NCBI RefSeq assembly: GCF_000699445.3
Contig: NC_067198.1
Location: forward strand, 31,251,536 to 31,315,535
Length of the DNA stretch: 64,000 nucleotides
Source of the DNA: Schistosoma haematobium
Lineage: Eukaryota > Platyhelminthes > Trematoda > Strigeidida > Schistosomatidae
Direction of reading: 5' to 3'
This document shows, piece after piece, positions 22,920 through 36,900 of this stretch. The stretch's first letter is position 1, and each line of letters opens with the position of its first letter. The notes below the pieces were generated by a model, which was not told the origin of the DNA, did not search any database, and was given only the letters and a program-made list of their open reading frames with translations. Made by a program: the position numbers and the translations under genes.

Positions 22920-24760
22920 TGAATGACCATAGGACATAACAATCATGATGGTTTACTTGCTAGATCTTCATTATTGGACAGATTGTGAAACTTGATCACA
23001 CGTATGGCTCTCCAGTAATTTGTATTTATTAACTTGAAAGCTTAATAAACTCTCTGGAAGAGAGTACTAGGAATTAGCATCAAGTTCACCCAGGCTATAG
23101 AAGAGTTCATAACATTGTTTAAAAGATATATTTGGAGTTATGATCTGATAACATTCCCAGCAAGCTCTATCAGAAGCGCTTTTTTGAACATAAGTAATTT
23201 TCGTCAGTATATCAGAGATCATAAGTATACCAGGACATTCTTATCAGCATTCAGCGCATATGGCACACTCTTGAGGATAATGAAAAATATTTTACTGTGA
23301 CTTAGAAACAAAGAATAATAGATATTTTCAATTATCCAGAAACGATTTCAATGTCAATTTATTCTTACTAGAGTAAGTGAAGTGGTTAAATGTCCATTAA
23401 AATTCATGTCGACTTTATTGCTCATGAAACCATACCGTATTGGAACAAAATTATCTATCTTGTGATATCATTAAACGATATAAAAATAATCGTAATTAAG
23501 ATGGATTAGGTTATTGTTTTTGTATTCTGTCAGCTTCACAACAACTTATCCATTTCAACGGTCGGATATAATAAAAAAATCATAAACATTACTGAGGCCA
23601 TAATTTAAACGCTGGAGATCACAACTATGTCAATAATGTAACTGGAGATTCGATTATATTATTATAATCATCAGAAGAAATGAACTGGAAAAAACTACTA
23701 ATAGGTTAATCAGCAGTATTTTCCATAACAACAAATTTACAAATGAGAAACAATCAAGATTAAAAGTGAGATTCTACTTTTGGAGGGTTTGATTAGGAAA
23801 ATAAAGACAGAAAAGCTGTAAACACAAATATACGTATGAATTCGGTAGACGTGAATAAAATCTTTGATTACATGTCCAGGGATTATTCACCATTCTAATC
23901 TAATTTTCTGGCTAATTGTGAAAGACCATATTCTGTTTGCCCTTCTGATGAATATATACTAATAGGAATTAATCAACAGATATCTATCGAGTCAACCTGC
24001 CTTTTAGAAATCATCAACAAAATCGGTCTTTCTCTTTTTAAAGATCATAGAAATAGCTAATATTGTATTGAAACTTTTGGGAATGAATACTACTTCCAAA
24101 CCGGCAAAATCATCTCATTCCATTATATATAGTCCATGGGATACAAAAACAGAAAAAGCAAATAAGCTTAAAGTTGTCTAATAAGTAAATTACACTTTTA
24201 GAGGCACGACATTAGAGAAAGTAAGCTTCTTCTCTATTTAACCGTCTACGAATATCAGTTAGTAACGCGATGAAGCTATATTCGCATTTATCTCAGCCCC
24301 TATAAACAGTTGCAGACAATAATTCAATTGTGAAAATGGAATAGTGTAAAACTCTACAAATGACAAAATGTTTTGATCAATCTGTAATCAGTAGGTATGT
24401 TGACATAAATCCCAATGATTAGTCAATAAGGCAGACGTCAAGTATGCACGCGGCTACAAACCAATTTAACAAAACAGTCGATGAAAAGGTAACTAAAAGT
24501 AGAAAAGCTATTGAGGATAACCAACTACAAACTGGATTATCAGATCAAACATTTAATTTCTAGTTAGAGTTGGCACCGACATTGAGTTGAATGACAGTGA
24601 AAATTTTTCATATAAAACCATGAGTCATAAATCAAAATTGTTAATAAAATGTCATATTTAGCTTTTCGCATCCAACTGTAACAATAGAGCTAGTCAGATT
24701 GGCATCATAATAGTACAAACTCCGACTATAAAAATTATAATACATGACTTTTATGGATTG
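22920..24760. other. AT-rich noncoding stretch
   Basis: No exon or known repeat recognised. Confidence 0.35.
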
Positions 24761-24771
24761 AGAATGTGTAA

Positions 24772-25226
24772 AGGCTGGTACCATGCCAAGCCTATATAGG
24801 TCACTTTAGCCTCTGGACAGATCAGCCTATCCATTCTTCTCAAGCCACATCTTTACCTTGTCACTTATTCGCTTATTAAATCTGACTGTTTTTTAAATAA
24901 TCGTATGTGTGTTACTTACTTACCCTATTCATTATGTGCCTGTAACTTAGTTTCGGTCTGAATATAAATATCGATTCACACCTGGTTAAGTCGAGTTGTT
25001 TCACATGCCTTCTCCCCTGCGCGTCGTTTCGCTTCATTCCTTTGATCGTTTGTCTGAATCAACGATTGCATGAAATGTGTGTATTTAAAATTCATTTTCG
25101 TATGACTTATTTAGTTCCGTTATTCACTAATGCGATTTAAGTCGATTTTTATATACAAGGGCTAGCGACATGCAAATTTCAATAACAATCATTCATACGA
25201 TCAAAATGGAGTCAGATTAAGGGCCA
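24772..25226 (+). repeat. LTR-like interspersed repeat, copy B
   Basis: Second copy of the 2355-2812 repeat, same strand, diverged by many substitutions and small gaps. Ends 'aaaatggagtcagattaagggccac', as in copy A. Confidence 0.5.
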
Positions 25227-25229
25227 CTA

Positions 25230-26365
25230 ATAATAAAAAGATTTACAAATACTCACTACATTTTACGGATTATTTTTCTTTGCCATTCAATTGATCTTCA
25301 CAATATTACATCTTTATCTAGATTTTACATTTTACTTCATCGTTAGATTTTTGAATAAGAATAATATTTTAAACGAAGTTTCGATAAATTATTATTGTCA
25401 ATAACATTATCGGTTAAATGATCTTTTGATTACGAAGTAATGCAAATGATATGTAGTTTAGGTGGATTAGTTTAGATTACGCTATGTTCTCTGAGCTGAA
25501 TGATTTATTTGCGAAATTTCCATTATCGTTCTGTACAGTATCATTAGAGCTTACTTTGCATACAAATAAAGTATTTAATCACTACTCAAAGGCTATATCA
25601 GCCTGTTCTGATGAACATGTCTACCAATGACTGTCTTTGATAATTTTGCTAACCTCTTTTGTATTATTACTGAGTGTATCGTTTAAGTGACTTCTGGTCA
25701 CATAATTAGTTGATCATTTTGATAAAGATAGATAAATAGGTTCAACGTCCTTGCTGATTGACTTCAGTTCCAAGCTTCCAGATATTTCGTGGCACATTCA
25801 GAATTACTATAATCCTAAATTTTAACATTCTAATATATTGTGTCCTTTTATCTGCTAGTTTGTGTGACAAAATAAGTGATTCTTCTATATATGAATATAC
25901 CTTTATGGAGTCTTTGCTTACTGTTTACCATATCATTTTTAATAGAATAAGTGCTTTTTAAAAAAAAAACACTTATCTAGCCGATACACAACTCACATGA
26001 ACCAATCAATGAACGTTTGGTTTCTAAGCTCTAATTCAATTAAATAAAAGGGTTAGTTACCAAAATGTTTGCGCATTAATTGCCTGTATATATGTGTGAG
26101 AGTAGTAATAAATCTATATTTTTTTTATAAATTTGACGCATAAATTAGTTAGGTAGTAAAATACCTTCATACAAAAATATATACAACCTATGTATCAACT
26201 TGTATTATAAAAAGTTTCTTATTTCAGAATCGTATCATGCATAGAAATATTTTTCATTCCAATTATTTGCATGACAATTAAAAAAATTAATAGATGACGA
26301 CAATATGCCCCAGTTGTTCAATGTTATTGTATTTATATCATCATACATCTTGTGTCCTGATAAGA
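25230..26365. other. AT-rich noncoding stretch
   Basis: No feature recognised apart from homopolymer runs such as the poly-A near 25960. Confidence 0.35.
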
Positions 26366-26368
26366 ATA

Positions 26369-26835
26369 ATGAATAGAAACTTTTGGGATCCAATTATGGA
26401 CAAATATTATGAGTATATTTTTATCGTATAATTGTTATGCAACTAAACTGTTCATATTCATACTCCTCTTATTATGAGCTTTATGGTGACCTATGAACTA
26501 CTATTGTACGATTTACCAATCATGGATTATTCCCTATCTGTTAATCGCTACCTCCCTCATTCACAGCCATTTCTGGCTAATTATTGTACAAATGTTATTT
26601 CCTATTTTATTGGTACGTTGTGGTCGGGTTGATTGGTATATAAACAGAGTATGCTTGAAGTACAATGATTCATATCTCAGAAGCTGAGACTTGCGTTCTG
26701 GACTCAACTGGTTGGGCTAGACAGGGAAGCAGGGCCAATCAGAACTCTAGGTCGTTCTTACGTGTTTTACGCGTCTTTGCTCCGATCGATAATACACTGC
26801 TCTCTAATCTTTCAGTCAAAGACACAACAATTGGC
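26369..26835 (+). repeat. LTR-like repeat, copy B
   Basis: Second copy of the 15035-15455 repeat, more complete at its 3' end: it finishes 'gtcaaagacacaaca' and is followed by 'attggcacggggtaaaaatc', which resembles a primer-binding region. The internal element is not present beyond about 26880. Confidence 0.6.
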
Positions 26836-26879
26836 ACGGGGTAAAAATCGATCCAAGTTCAAGTCACAACAATACAACA

Positions 26880-27720
26880 CTCATTTGACTAGATGATCCA
26901 TTGAAATTCGTTATAAACTTATCGAAAATAAGAACTGAAACACAACTGGATATTGTGTTTTGTACATTGTATTAGAGTTACCCTGGAATTTTGTGTTTAT
27001 ACTGTTACGAACCAAATTAATGCTCTTTTGCATTACATTGTCTCGAGGTCTAAAACCTATAAAACCCACGTGATTTTTTAACTTTACTCGATCCGGTTGT
27101 TTATGTTTGATCATTCCTTTCAATGTATCCCAAGATCATGTAAACAATGTTTTTCATATGACCATTTATTTTAACAAGTTAATAAAAGTACGGTAACAAA
27201 AACCTATTGCTCTTCGTACTCCGCTTCTTTGTTGAATAGTTGAATGAGTTAGTGTCATCTCATCGGTCATCCGGTTCTTACTAATTGAATTATATCTATA
27301 TCATCGTACATATTACCTCTTGGTTAGTATGATCTCAAGGAAACACTGTCAGCCTAACAATCAACTTTTAAATAAACTACTTTTTTCACTAGTTAAAATC
27401 TTAAGAAAAAAGCTTAATAACAGTGACATGAAACTTTACTATTTTCATTAAAATCTACTATCACTGTAGTGATCCAAAACTCGGTGGTGAAAAACAATTT
27501 CTTCATTTTAGGCAAACTCACACAGTGCCTTTGTGAAAATTATACATTAAATACACCATTTGCATATCTTCCTTGAGTTCTCCTATACATACCCCAACAT
27601 CCTTCTAATTCTGTTGTTGTTCCAATTTCTCTGTTTTCCTTCCTCTTTTGAAAGTAACGTAAATCAGTCTTTTGATGATAATAATAATTACTATTATTAT
27701 TTCTGTGAATTCGTCAGAAA
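26880..27720. other. AT-rich noncoding stretch
   Basis: No supported exon or repeat. Confidence 0.35.
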
Positions 27721-27724
27721 AAAG

Positions 27725-28250
27725 CCAATTTATTTGTTTATTTGAACATATAAATATTGGTACAAAAGGGCACTGAATACATATGCGCAGTACAAGTCAC
27801 TTGATGTGTGTGTGAGCTGTGATACTACCCGGGTGCCCAGAATAAGGAAGGTGGTTTCCTTAGGGGGCCACATTCAGAGCCTTCGACCTAAAGGTCTGAT
27901 TCACAAGGCAGTAGAGCAACATCAGAAGATGCAGTCCCATGGTAGCCGGTGACCAATTATTGGTTCATACACCATTTGCTTCCTTAGGATCCTAGAGCGT
28001 ATATGCACCATTGGTTTGGAATCAGGGTTTTCCAACTCCTCTAGGTGGATCCTCTGTATCCACTAATCCGTTCAAAGTGTTAGACATTCGTTTTTCGTCC
28101 TCTCAATTTCGTAAACAACAGTAACGCCACAAGAAGGTAATGAGTAGGACTTCCCTGGTAGTGACTGTATACGCGTGGTCATGTGAGAGCCTTTCAAGAG
28201 GAAGAGCTGACTCTCCCCACCCTCGGCCATACCAGGTCATTTGTGGGCTT
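27725..28250 (-). repeat. GC-richer retroposon-like repeat, copy A
   Basis: Minus-strand copy of the family seen at 62268-62745. Shared blocks include 'ccttcgacctaaaggtct', 'gtgcatatacgctctag...', 'aagtcctactcat.accttc' and 'gctctcacatgaccacg'. One end runs into 'aatatttatatgttcaaataaataaatt', an AT-rich short-repeat tail like the 3' ends of non-LTR retroelements. No coding domain recognised. Family unidentified. Confidence 0.6.
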
Positions 28251-28259
28251 TTCAAATTA

Positions 28260-29135
28260 AACAAATATGTTGAATTCTAAAGAATTCACTTGACTGCACT
28301 TACTATTGTTCAAATAATTACTCATGTTTTTCTTTTTGGAGTAATTAATTTTAATGAAATTATTAATAAACACAATACAAATAAGTTATTAATTGAAGAA
28401 GTAAACATTCTATTATAAAATATCTTTGTTTTTTTTAGTAAAAAAGTAGGTGTTCAACAGCAAAGTTAGTTATGACTTTATCTTAGAAGATGACTCAGTA
28501 ATAATCGGTGTTGTACTAAAGTATTTTTGGAACAAATCAATAAATAAACCTAAAATTATTAATAAAATAAAGTTTACCTAAGTTTTAAAAGAAAATAATG
28601 ATAATGGTGATAGAAGTACATTCTTGATTCGGGTGAACTATGTATAGATTTGTAGTGGCTGTGCTTCGTTAACCAAGCACCCTCGTAACCGTTACCATAT
28701 AAACCTCAACGGTGTTTGAAATCAGAAGGCAAATAGAATCAGCGACTACAGTTTTATCAGCAGATAACTCAGACCACAAAGCAGTGAGGTGAATGAGTGA
28801 GTCAGCGAACCGAGAGTGTAGATTGTAAATGTACATGTATAAAATATATAGGGAAATGAATGGATCATCGAATCAATTAAGCGATTAACAGTAAGGCTAG
28901 CAGAATGAATATATGAGTAGGCGGTAAGCAATGTTCAAGCATACATATTTCATACAAGCACAACAATAATAAGTTGTTATAGTACGGATGACTTTGTCCG
29001 CTGAATAAGTTAACAAAAGGGCTTAACCGAGTTAAATGAGATCAAACTCAATTGCACGTGAATTGATATAGATTTTTAATACTTTGAATATATCTCGGTA
29101 AGTGATGCCAGTTCATAAAATGAAAAATGTCTCCT
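28260..29135. other. unassigned noncoding stretch
   Basis: AT-rich to 28610, then a GC-richer patch at 28620-28940 without recognisable coding potential. Confidence 0.3.
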
Positions 29136-29139
29136 CAAA

Positions 29140-30095
29140 TCAACTCAATCAGTAACACCGTAGGATCAGGCACACATATGCAAGTAGACACATCACGTTA
29201 GTACAACAATATGAACACCAAATTCATAGTAGTTACTACAATGGTAGTAATATATAAAAGAAAGATTGTGTATGCGGATATAATACAGAAAGAAAGAATT
29301 AGTTCGCAGAAAGAAAAGTATAAACCAATTTTAATCTCACGGTTTAAGGAAAGACAAAGAGTGTATACGCCGACGCCATTGTGATCGACTTTGAGTCATG
29401 TCACCCAGAGTCTCCAACCACTAGTTACGATAGTCACATGGACCACAACCAAGTAGCCTACATATACAAAATCAGATGACAGTTCGTCATGAACTCTGAC
29501 TCGACTGGTAGAGTTCGAGTAAAGAGCACTCACAAGGTTTATGTACTTCTGAGGTACACCTTTCAATGACAGACACTGCCACAGAACTTTTCGGTCTACA
29601 GAGTCAAATACTGCTTTTAAGTCAAGAAAAACTATCATTGTCGAACGCCGATAAGCATGCCTGTGTTCTAAGATCTGGCGAATGATGAATATGTAGACGA
29701 TACAGCCACGACAAGGTCTGAAAGCAGCCTGATTTTCTCGTGTTTGCAGTTCATGAGTCTTGGTTAGGCGCCCGATAATTATTAAGGTTAGTATTTTAGA
29801 TGTTATGTTAGTCAAATTAATCCCTCTATGGTTATCACAGGATGCTTTTGACCCCTTCTTATATACTGGGACAATCAGTGATTGTGACCAGTCAGATCGG
29901 ATTACGTCCAACTCTCAGACTTTAGCTAAAATATTAGTCAACCTAATCGCTAAAATTAGACAACCATACTTAAAGACCATTCATGTTAGCTATAGACTTT
30001 TGAACTTCAGGCAGAGTCGAAGGACCTATTTCAATGTTCCATTCAGGCTCTTTGGGAATGGTGGGTAGTTGTAGAGTAGCTGAAGACCAGCTACC
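29140..30095 (-). mobile_element. RTE-clade retrotransposon, internally deleted copy
   Basis: Minus strand. Matches the 57590-59430 element: the RT N-terminal part ([81 protein letters not shown]) up to about 29470. It then jumps directly to the extreme C-terminus and 3' UTR ('tgactatcgtaactagtggttgg...tgggtgacatgactcaaag'), losing the YADD box and about 300 residues. Another small deletion near 29970 removes the GRAAGPDE segment. Confidence 0.85.
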
Positions 30096-30524
30096 TACTT
30101 AAATATTATTTATGTACTCAATAATCATTAGCTTTCAGATGAGTTCTCTTAGTCCCAGGAAAAAGTCAGATAACTAAGGCATGAAATAGAGCTAGACTAG
30201 TGTAAAAAAAAAGGATTTCTTCCTAAGATAATTTTATACGATTATGGTAAAGAAATACATTTTAATAAAGTGTTTTGGACTAAGGATGTGCCTTAGTCTA
30301 CACAAAAAACATTTAGGGCAATGTAGAAACTTGAAAAACTATATTCACCAATACTAACAAATTAATGAATGTCAGCCATACGGAAGAATAATTACACCGT
30401 TGATTTTTGCATTTCAAATCTGACCACTATAAATGAAAACTGATAATGAAGATTTATGTAGTCCATCACCCATCAGAATAACTTTGACTTAACAATTTCG
30501 TGGATTGGTTGATGTTAGACACTA

Positions 30525-30720
30525 ACACAATTGGATGCCGGCTCAGTGGTCCAGTACGTAAGCGTTCGCGCGCGAGATTGAGGGCCCTGGGTTCGAATCC
30601 CGCGAGTGGGATCGTAGGTGCGCACTGCTGAGGGGTCTCACAATAGGACGAAACGACCGTATAGAGCTTCCGGGTTTCCAACGGTGGTCTAATATCAGTC
30701 GGTTCATGATCTCAATCAAA
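30525..30720 (+). repeat. tRNA-headed hammerhead SINE, full copy
   Basis: Head: GCCGGCTCAGTGGTCCAGTA (A-box-like) and GGGTTCGAATCCCGC (B box, the best preserved here). Tail: GCACTG, CTGAGGG, GTCTC...GGAC, GAAA, then CGACCGTATAGAGC. The last base of the heptamer is A to G and stem I is disrupted on its 3' side, so the ribozyme is expected to be dead. Confidence 0.8.
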
Positions 30721-30959
30721 AATCTTGTTTTGTTTAACTTGTGAGTTTCTAAAAAAACTATACAAACACTTACTACTTATTCAATTTTGTATTGGTTACT
30801 CAAATCTTCACATTGATGTTTAGGACTGCAATCGATCAGTCTCTTATTGGCGTATGTGCATCCTGAGCAGACTGCCTTAAGTCACAAGCATTATAAGCAG
30901 AGATGAGATCAATCGCAGTTGTGAACATCCAATAACCAATACAAAAATGAATTAAACCG

Positions 30960-31130
30960 ATTGCACAAGCTAGTGGCTACCTGAACTAAGTGGGAAACTC
31001 GACAGCTTTTTAAGCAAACGATACTGGGTTTGAGTCACAGAGTGAACAACTCTAGGATGCCGACGAGTCATAGATAAAACCAAACGCACGTCCTGAAATC
31101 CACTGCTAGTCACTAGCATCTCTACTTGAT
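30960..31130 (+). repeat. degenerate Smalpha-like hammerhead repeat
   Basis: 'gatactgggtttgagtcaca' is an eroded B box; the tail 'gatgccgacgagtc...ccaaacgcacgtcctg' shows a mutated heptamer (CCGACGA) and GAAA box (CAAA); it ends 'ccactgctagtcactagcatc', the family 3' end. Confidence 0.55.
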
Positions 31131-31134
31131 CTTC

Positions 31135-33920
31135 ATGTTATAAATTAGTAAAATGTTACGTACACTGCAAATTACCATCATAACTGTTACGTAAGACAAT
31201 GTAAACGTGTAGGAAATAATCACTGATAGAAAAAGTGATTAAACCACTCAAATGAATAAATGAAATATTGCAACCGATTTACATCAATTAATTTCTCATG
31301 TTTCTTAAGTCACTTTATGAATGTTTATTGATAATTTTGGCTTTTAGATTATTTGAATAAACACGACAAACTGATTGGTGAATCCGGTGGTGGTATTTTG
31401 AATTCACTAACCACACATAGACAATAAATCTATTCAAATAATATGTTGCATAATTTATTCGCTTGCCTAGAATATTGATCAACTACTGATGCTTTTGTGC
31501 TTAACTGAGAATACAATAAATAAGAGATTTCACTGATATCACAGTATTAGGCATAGTTATGAACACCCGTTTTTGGCAAGTTCATCTGAGAGAAAACCTA
31601 CTACCTTTCAGTAATCCCTGTTTCTCATATACACAAAAACAAATTACTTTGAAGTATTCTTCTGGTTGTTTGATAAACTATTGTCGACCAGAAAAAACTA
31701 TATACTGGTCATTTAAGTAGTAGGACATGATACCTTGTGTAGTTGACTTCTAAGTAGGGCATTAAAAAGATACCGTACATACAATAAGCAGTAGACCAGC
31801 TACTGTACTACCTCATTTAAAAACCGTAAAAACCCTTGTTGATATAAATGATCCTTTTTCGAAAGCATTGACAATCATAGGATATATCTACAGAAAAACC
31901 CGAAGTGTAAATGACTATTATTAACTAATTAAAAATATAATCAGGAACTCATGAGATAGCAACACTGTATCAAAGAAAATTGTTGGTATAACGATGGGCA
32001 TTATGTGATCTAGAAATTAACTGAACTAAATTAGAACATAGTGTTTAGACAGTTCAAATAATGACAAACCATAGTGATGAATATTCGCATAGTGTAAAAC
32101 GTTTCAAATTATTATTCAAAGAGAATTATTTATATGGACTACAGTATTTAATAGCAGCCATAACAATTTCAGATGAAATATGGGGGAGAGACCTTACACT
32201 TCTCAGTTTGTGCACTTCAGCTACCCATGAGACCCTTTGCGTTAGTTTTTGAATAATCAACGTTCTGAACCTACATTTTATTTTGTCCATATTTCATCAA
32301 CGAAATTTGGTGACCGAAAGAAATAATCCAGTATTGTTTGCGCTAGGCAAGATAATTATTACCAGCGAGTTCTTCACTTTATCGAAGTTTGCAAACAAAA
32401 AGTATATTTCACAAGAAGAATGTTGAGTCAATAGGTCATGCTCCAGACTTTTAATCATTTGGTCATATTATACAAAACATAAATTATCTACACTGGTTTA
32501 GGTAGCCGACCAAACTCTCTAGATAACAAATGTGACCCAAATCCTGGATACAAATACGCACTTCATTACAGAATGTGGCTTTAATTTTAATGACTATTAT
32601 AGACGTTCAACAATGAACAAATATTTTATCTTTAAACTACAGCTGGAAGTGGGATCCGTTTCATTTAATGAGACACTTCAGTGGAAGTATCAGTGTCCCA
32701 GAGTCAACACTCACATTAAGACTCGGTTATGTGCAATAAGAGAACCCCTCAATACTGCTTACATTTACAAGTTTTATTATACTTTTGAACTGTGGTTAGT
32801 AGAAGCATCCTGAAACAGATTAAATTCCATCATGAATGTCAACAGCGTAAAATACAAAACCTTAAAAATAATTACAAGATACTTATATAAACTTATTCAC
32901 AAATATCGACACTATTAATGCTAAGTTGTATTAAACATCACTTGTCATCAAACCACTTCATATTCTTTTTTCATCAGCATAGGACGAGCAGTGCAGCCAT
33001 ATGCAATTTCATCCCTTATTATTTTCCATTTTAGGAAGTAGGGAAAATTTTTCCGCTTGTTTATGTACCCAGTTACTTACAAACATACGAAGAAAGTTTC
33101 CCAAACTTCGTATGCTGCCGAAAAACTTTCTGACAATTACCCGTCTTCGGCTTAGGACCTAGCGAATAACTTAACAGTAACGGGTTCACTAAAATAACTA
33201 ACTCGTTTTTTACACACAAAACCGAGATCTGTACTAGAACGTAATCATTTAATCGTTTTCTTATAAATTTACTCTGGGAGGGGTGTTAATTTTTAACAAG
33301 CTGCTTAAAGGAGATAATCAAATAGACTATTTGTAACTCATGTTTCAAGTGAATCTGAGAAACGGTACTTAATATTGTGATAACATTTGGTAAGATAATA
33401 ATACTAGACAAGAGTTATCAGACGGAAATGAAAATAAACAATATTTTCTTTAAAAGATTTCAAATATACTACGATCCACTTAAGTTTTTTTTTAATTAGT
33501 ACAGCTACATTGATACATAAATATTAGATAGAAAGAGATTGAAAAATACGACCAGAACTTTGAATTAAGTAATGGAAAATGACTTGAAGGTACATTTACG
33601 TTACAGAAGCATTGGATACATGGATGAATAAATATGGACAGAAACGAAGGTACAGGATTAAACATGAATGCACAGTTAATGGTATCATTTAATTTTAGAA
33701 CAGGTAAACAAAACGTTGAGTCCATTTCAAATGAATATTTCAGTTAATGAATTTATGTATGAGTATTGGTAAAATAAAAATATGGAATATAGGAAGGAGA
33801 ACCGAAAATGGAATGGAAAGAATACGTACACACATACACAGAAACAAAACCTAAATACAAACAAATACAATTGTTATGATCACATTACAATACATTCCGT
33901 TGAATTAGTTCTGATCCGAG
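31135..33920. other. noncoding stretch downstream of the LMF gene
   Basis: No exon or repeat family could be supported; the 93-codon frame near 32.5 kb lacks any recognisable domain. Confidence 0.35.
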
Positions 33921-33928
33921 AAAATAAA

Positions 33929-36900
33929 TCAAGCTTTATTTTGATTAGTTATTCTAGCCGATTGGTCAGCTCGATTAAATGCATACTTAGTTATTGCCAA
34001 CACTAAGCATACCATAATCAATGGAGATAAATCACGCGGTTGTCCAATAAAACTCCGTAGACGAGTTAAGAAAGCCGATACAATTGTTGGATCGTGTGGA
34101 CGAAGACGCTGGCAAAAGACGAAATTTTTAGAAAAATGAGGAAAGTAGAACACTAATGAAATAAGACTATATTGAAATATTCACTAAAATAAAGAGCACA
34201 ATAATGATAATCACATTTCTTATACTATTCAGACTTGATATATATATATATATATAATTCATTTAAGCACATAAACATTGGTACAAGAAGGTACTAAATA
34301 TGTATGCACCATATAAATCAAATGATGTGTGAGGGCTGGGATACTGTCTGGGCGCCCAAACCAAAGCAGGTAGTTTTCTGAACCTTCGACCTAGAGGTCT
34401 AATCCACAAGGCAGTGGAGCAACGTTAGGAAAAGCAGTTCCATGGTATATATATACAAGTATGACATGAATGTTAACAATTAAAAATAAATGACCCCAAT
34501 CAGAACTACATTATTCCTAGAATAAATTCAATCTAAAAGTTACTCAGTAATATTTGATGCAATTGCGAATACGATTAATAAAGTGAGGTTTTTAAGCTCT
34601 CGGAAAAACAACGCCACTACTACTACTACTACTACTCACATTCATCTTATGGTTCTAATCAACTGCAACCAACTGTTAAATGTGGTTGAGGAAAAAATGA
34701 ACTTAAGCGACAATTATAAGTACATTAAAATACAACGGAATGATCAATGGATAAGTCCTTTTTGATAACGCATAGAATTTCAGAAAATTCCTAATCTTCC
34801 TAATTACAGCTATAACGGCTCAACTAAGAAAGATTGAGGTAGGTGACGATTGACAATCTGTTCAAAGAATCAAGTCTCATATCCCTCAACCGAATAGACG
34901 TTAGGAAATACATAACTACTTACGGTAAAACTAAACTACACTAACGACATTGAATGAACCAACCAGATTCAAGATAGAGGCACTTGGATCGTTACACAAC
35001 ATTCAAACAGCGAAGAATGGCACGTACAGGTATTAAGACCTAAGTAAAAATTGTCTATATCTATTTTTTAAATCTTCCTTACAGCCGTAAAGTGAATGAG
35101 TCATGGTGGGTGTTAAGTCCTCTACTTGATTACGATATACAACTAACGGTACTCGAACATGTAGAACCCCAACAGTCCCAAATTAGAAGACGGAAGGAAC
35201 AGAGGAAGTGATTATTGGGTAAGAATCAAAAAATGTACAGGAAAACATGGGCATTTATAGTTATTGGTGTTGGTTATAACATCTTTATAATTCAGCCACG
35301 TTGATATTCTAGAAGTCTTTATCAGGTTCTGACTGGATGGGATCTCTTCGACTCCTTTAGAGCCTCGAGAGGCTTCGTCGTACTTTTCGAAGCCGTCCCA
35401 ACAGTGGGTAAGTTAAGTCACAAAATATATCTGCTCCACAAGTAGAATGTATTCGAGAGTACTTAGTGTGACTCAATGCATACTCAAAAGTATTCATCTA
35501 GATAAAAGCCATTCTCCGACTGTAACACACACATACAAATCTAGCCCAACTGTTAATATCAATCGCTAATCTTTTTTGCTTACTATATATATTAGATATA
35601 ATTCAAAAAATTAGAGCTTATTATTCAAATTAAAACTATTTAACCACTGTAATTTTATCAATTCTTATTATTAATTATTTTGTAATTAAATATTGTCTTC
35701 TGATTGGATGGTAAATCTCTCAAGGTCGTAGGTACAGTTTAGTTCTACCTTACTCAATGATCAACCAACTAGATATGTAAATATTAGATGATTAAAGCTT
35801 TCATTTATCGACAAAACCTTTAATCAAATTAATATAACTTATTACATGACAAAAATGGTGAATCAATGGTAAAAATGAAGTTTATGGAGGAGCTAATTCT
35901 TTAGCTCTGTTCATTGAAACTAATAAACCTATTTATTGTCATCAACTCTTTCTTCTGTGTATGACTTCTTGTCTAAGAGCAAAACATTAGCTTCTCATTA
36001 TTGAACAATAAAGTCTAAAGAATTTGTGTTAAAACATGTTGAGAGAAAATAATTTAATTTAATCTTCTTATTGCTCATCAAGTTGACAATTATGTTTTAC
36101 ACATTTCGTCTCATACTATTATTTTTCTTCAACTTCTCAACTGTTCTGCAAGTCATTTTACACAATTGGAATTATGTAACCCTCTTAATATTTTTCAATA
36201 GAGTACTTTGTTTGTTAGATTATTATATTTATACGATTTTGTATAGCTGAAGAAGAAACATTTTTCTTCAGTAAATTGTCATTAGTTTTGAAAATTGCAT
36301 GTTACGTGAAAAAAAAAGTAATTAGATCTTAATAGAAACAACATTTTTACAGGTAGATTTACAATTGCTTTGAATAATATTGCTAGAAAAAACATAATTA
36401 TGAATTAATTGTAAAATTTGAAACGTACGCGCTTTCCTACTAAACCATTTTCTTCAACAGCGTTACGTATTATTTCAGAAGACAATGTGACCGGTGGTAA
36501 GTATTCAGATTTGAATGTACGTTTCCACCAATCTTTGCTAAAATCATAAAATGAAAAAATGACAATTAATTTAAAATAAGTGTCGTCACTAAATGAAAGG
36601 ATTTTTACAAAATTAAAAGTTTCATAGAAGTATACTTGGAGATCGGAAGCGAACATAATGCATACACGAGTCTTATTAAGATAATCTATAGACTTGTGAC
36701 AAAGTCGAAATCAACGAATCAATTCAGAAAATTGCCAGAAAAAGAGCCGTCTCATCAGTCAATTAGAATGTTGACTTTTCCTTATCCTTGGTTAAAATAC
36801 TTTATGAATATTTAAAACCTCTAACAAGCCAAAACTGTAATTGATTATGTAATGCATTCAGTCAATAATTCTATATCAGCTTACGGGAAAAAGAGATGGG

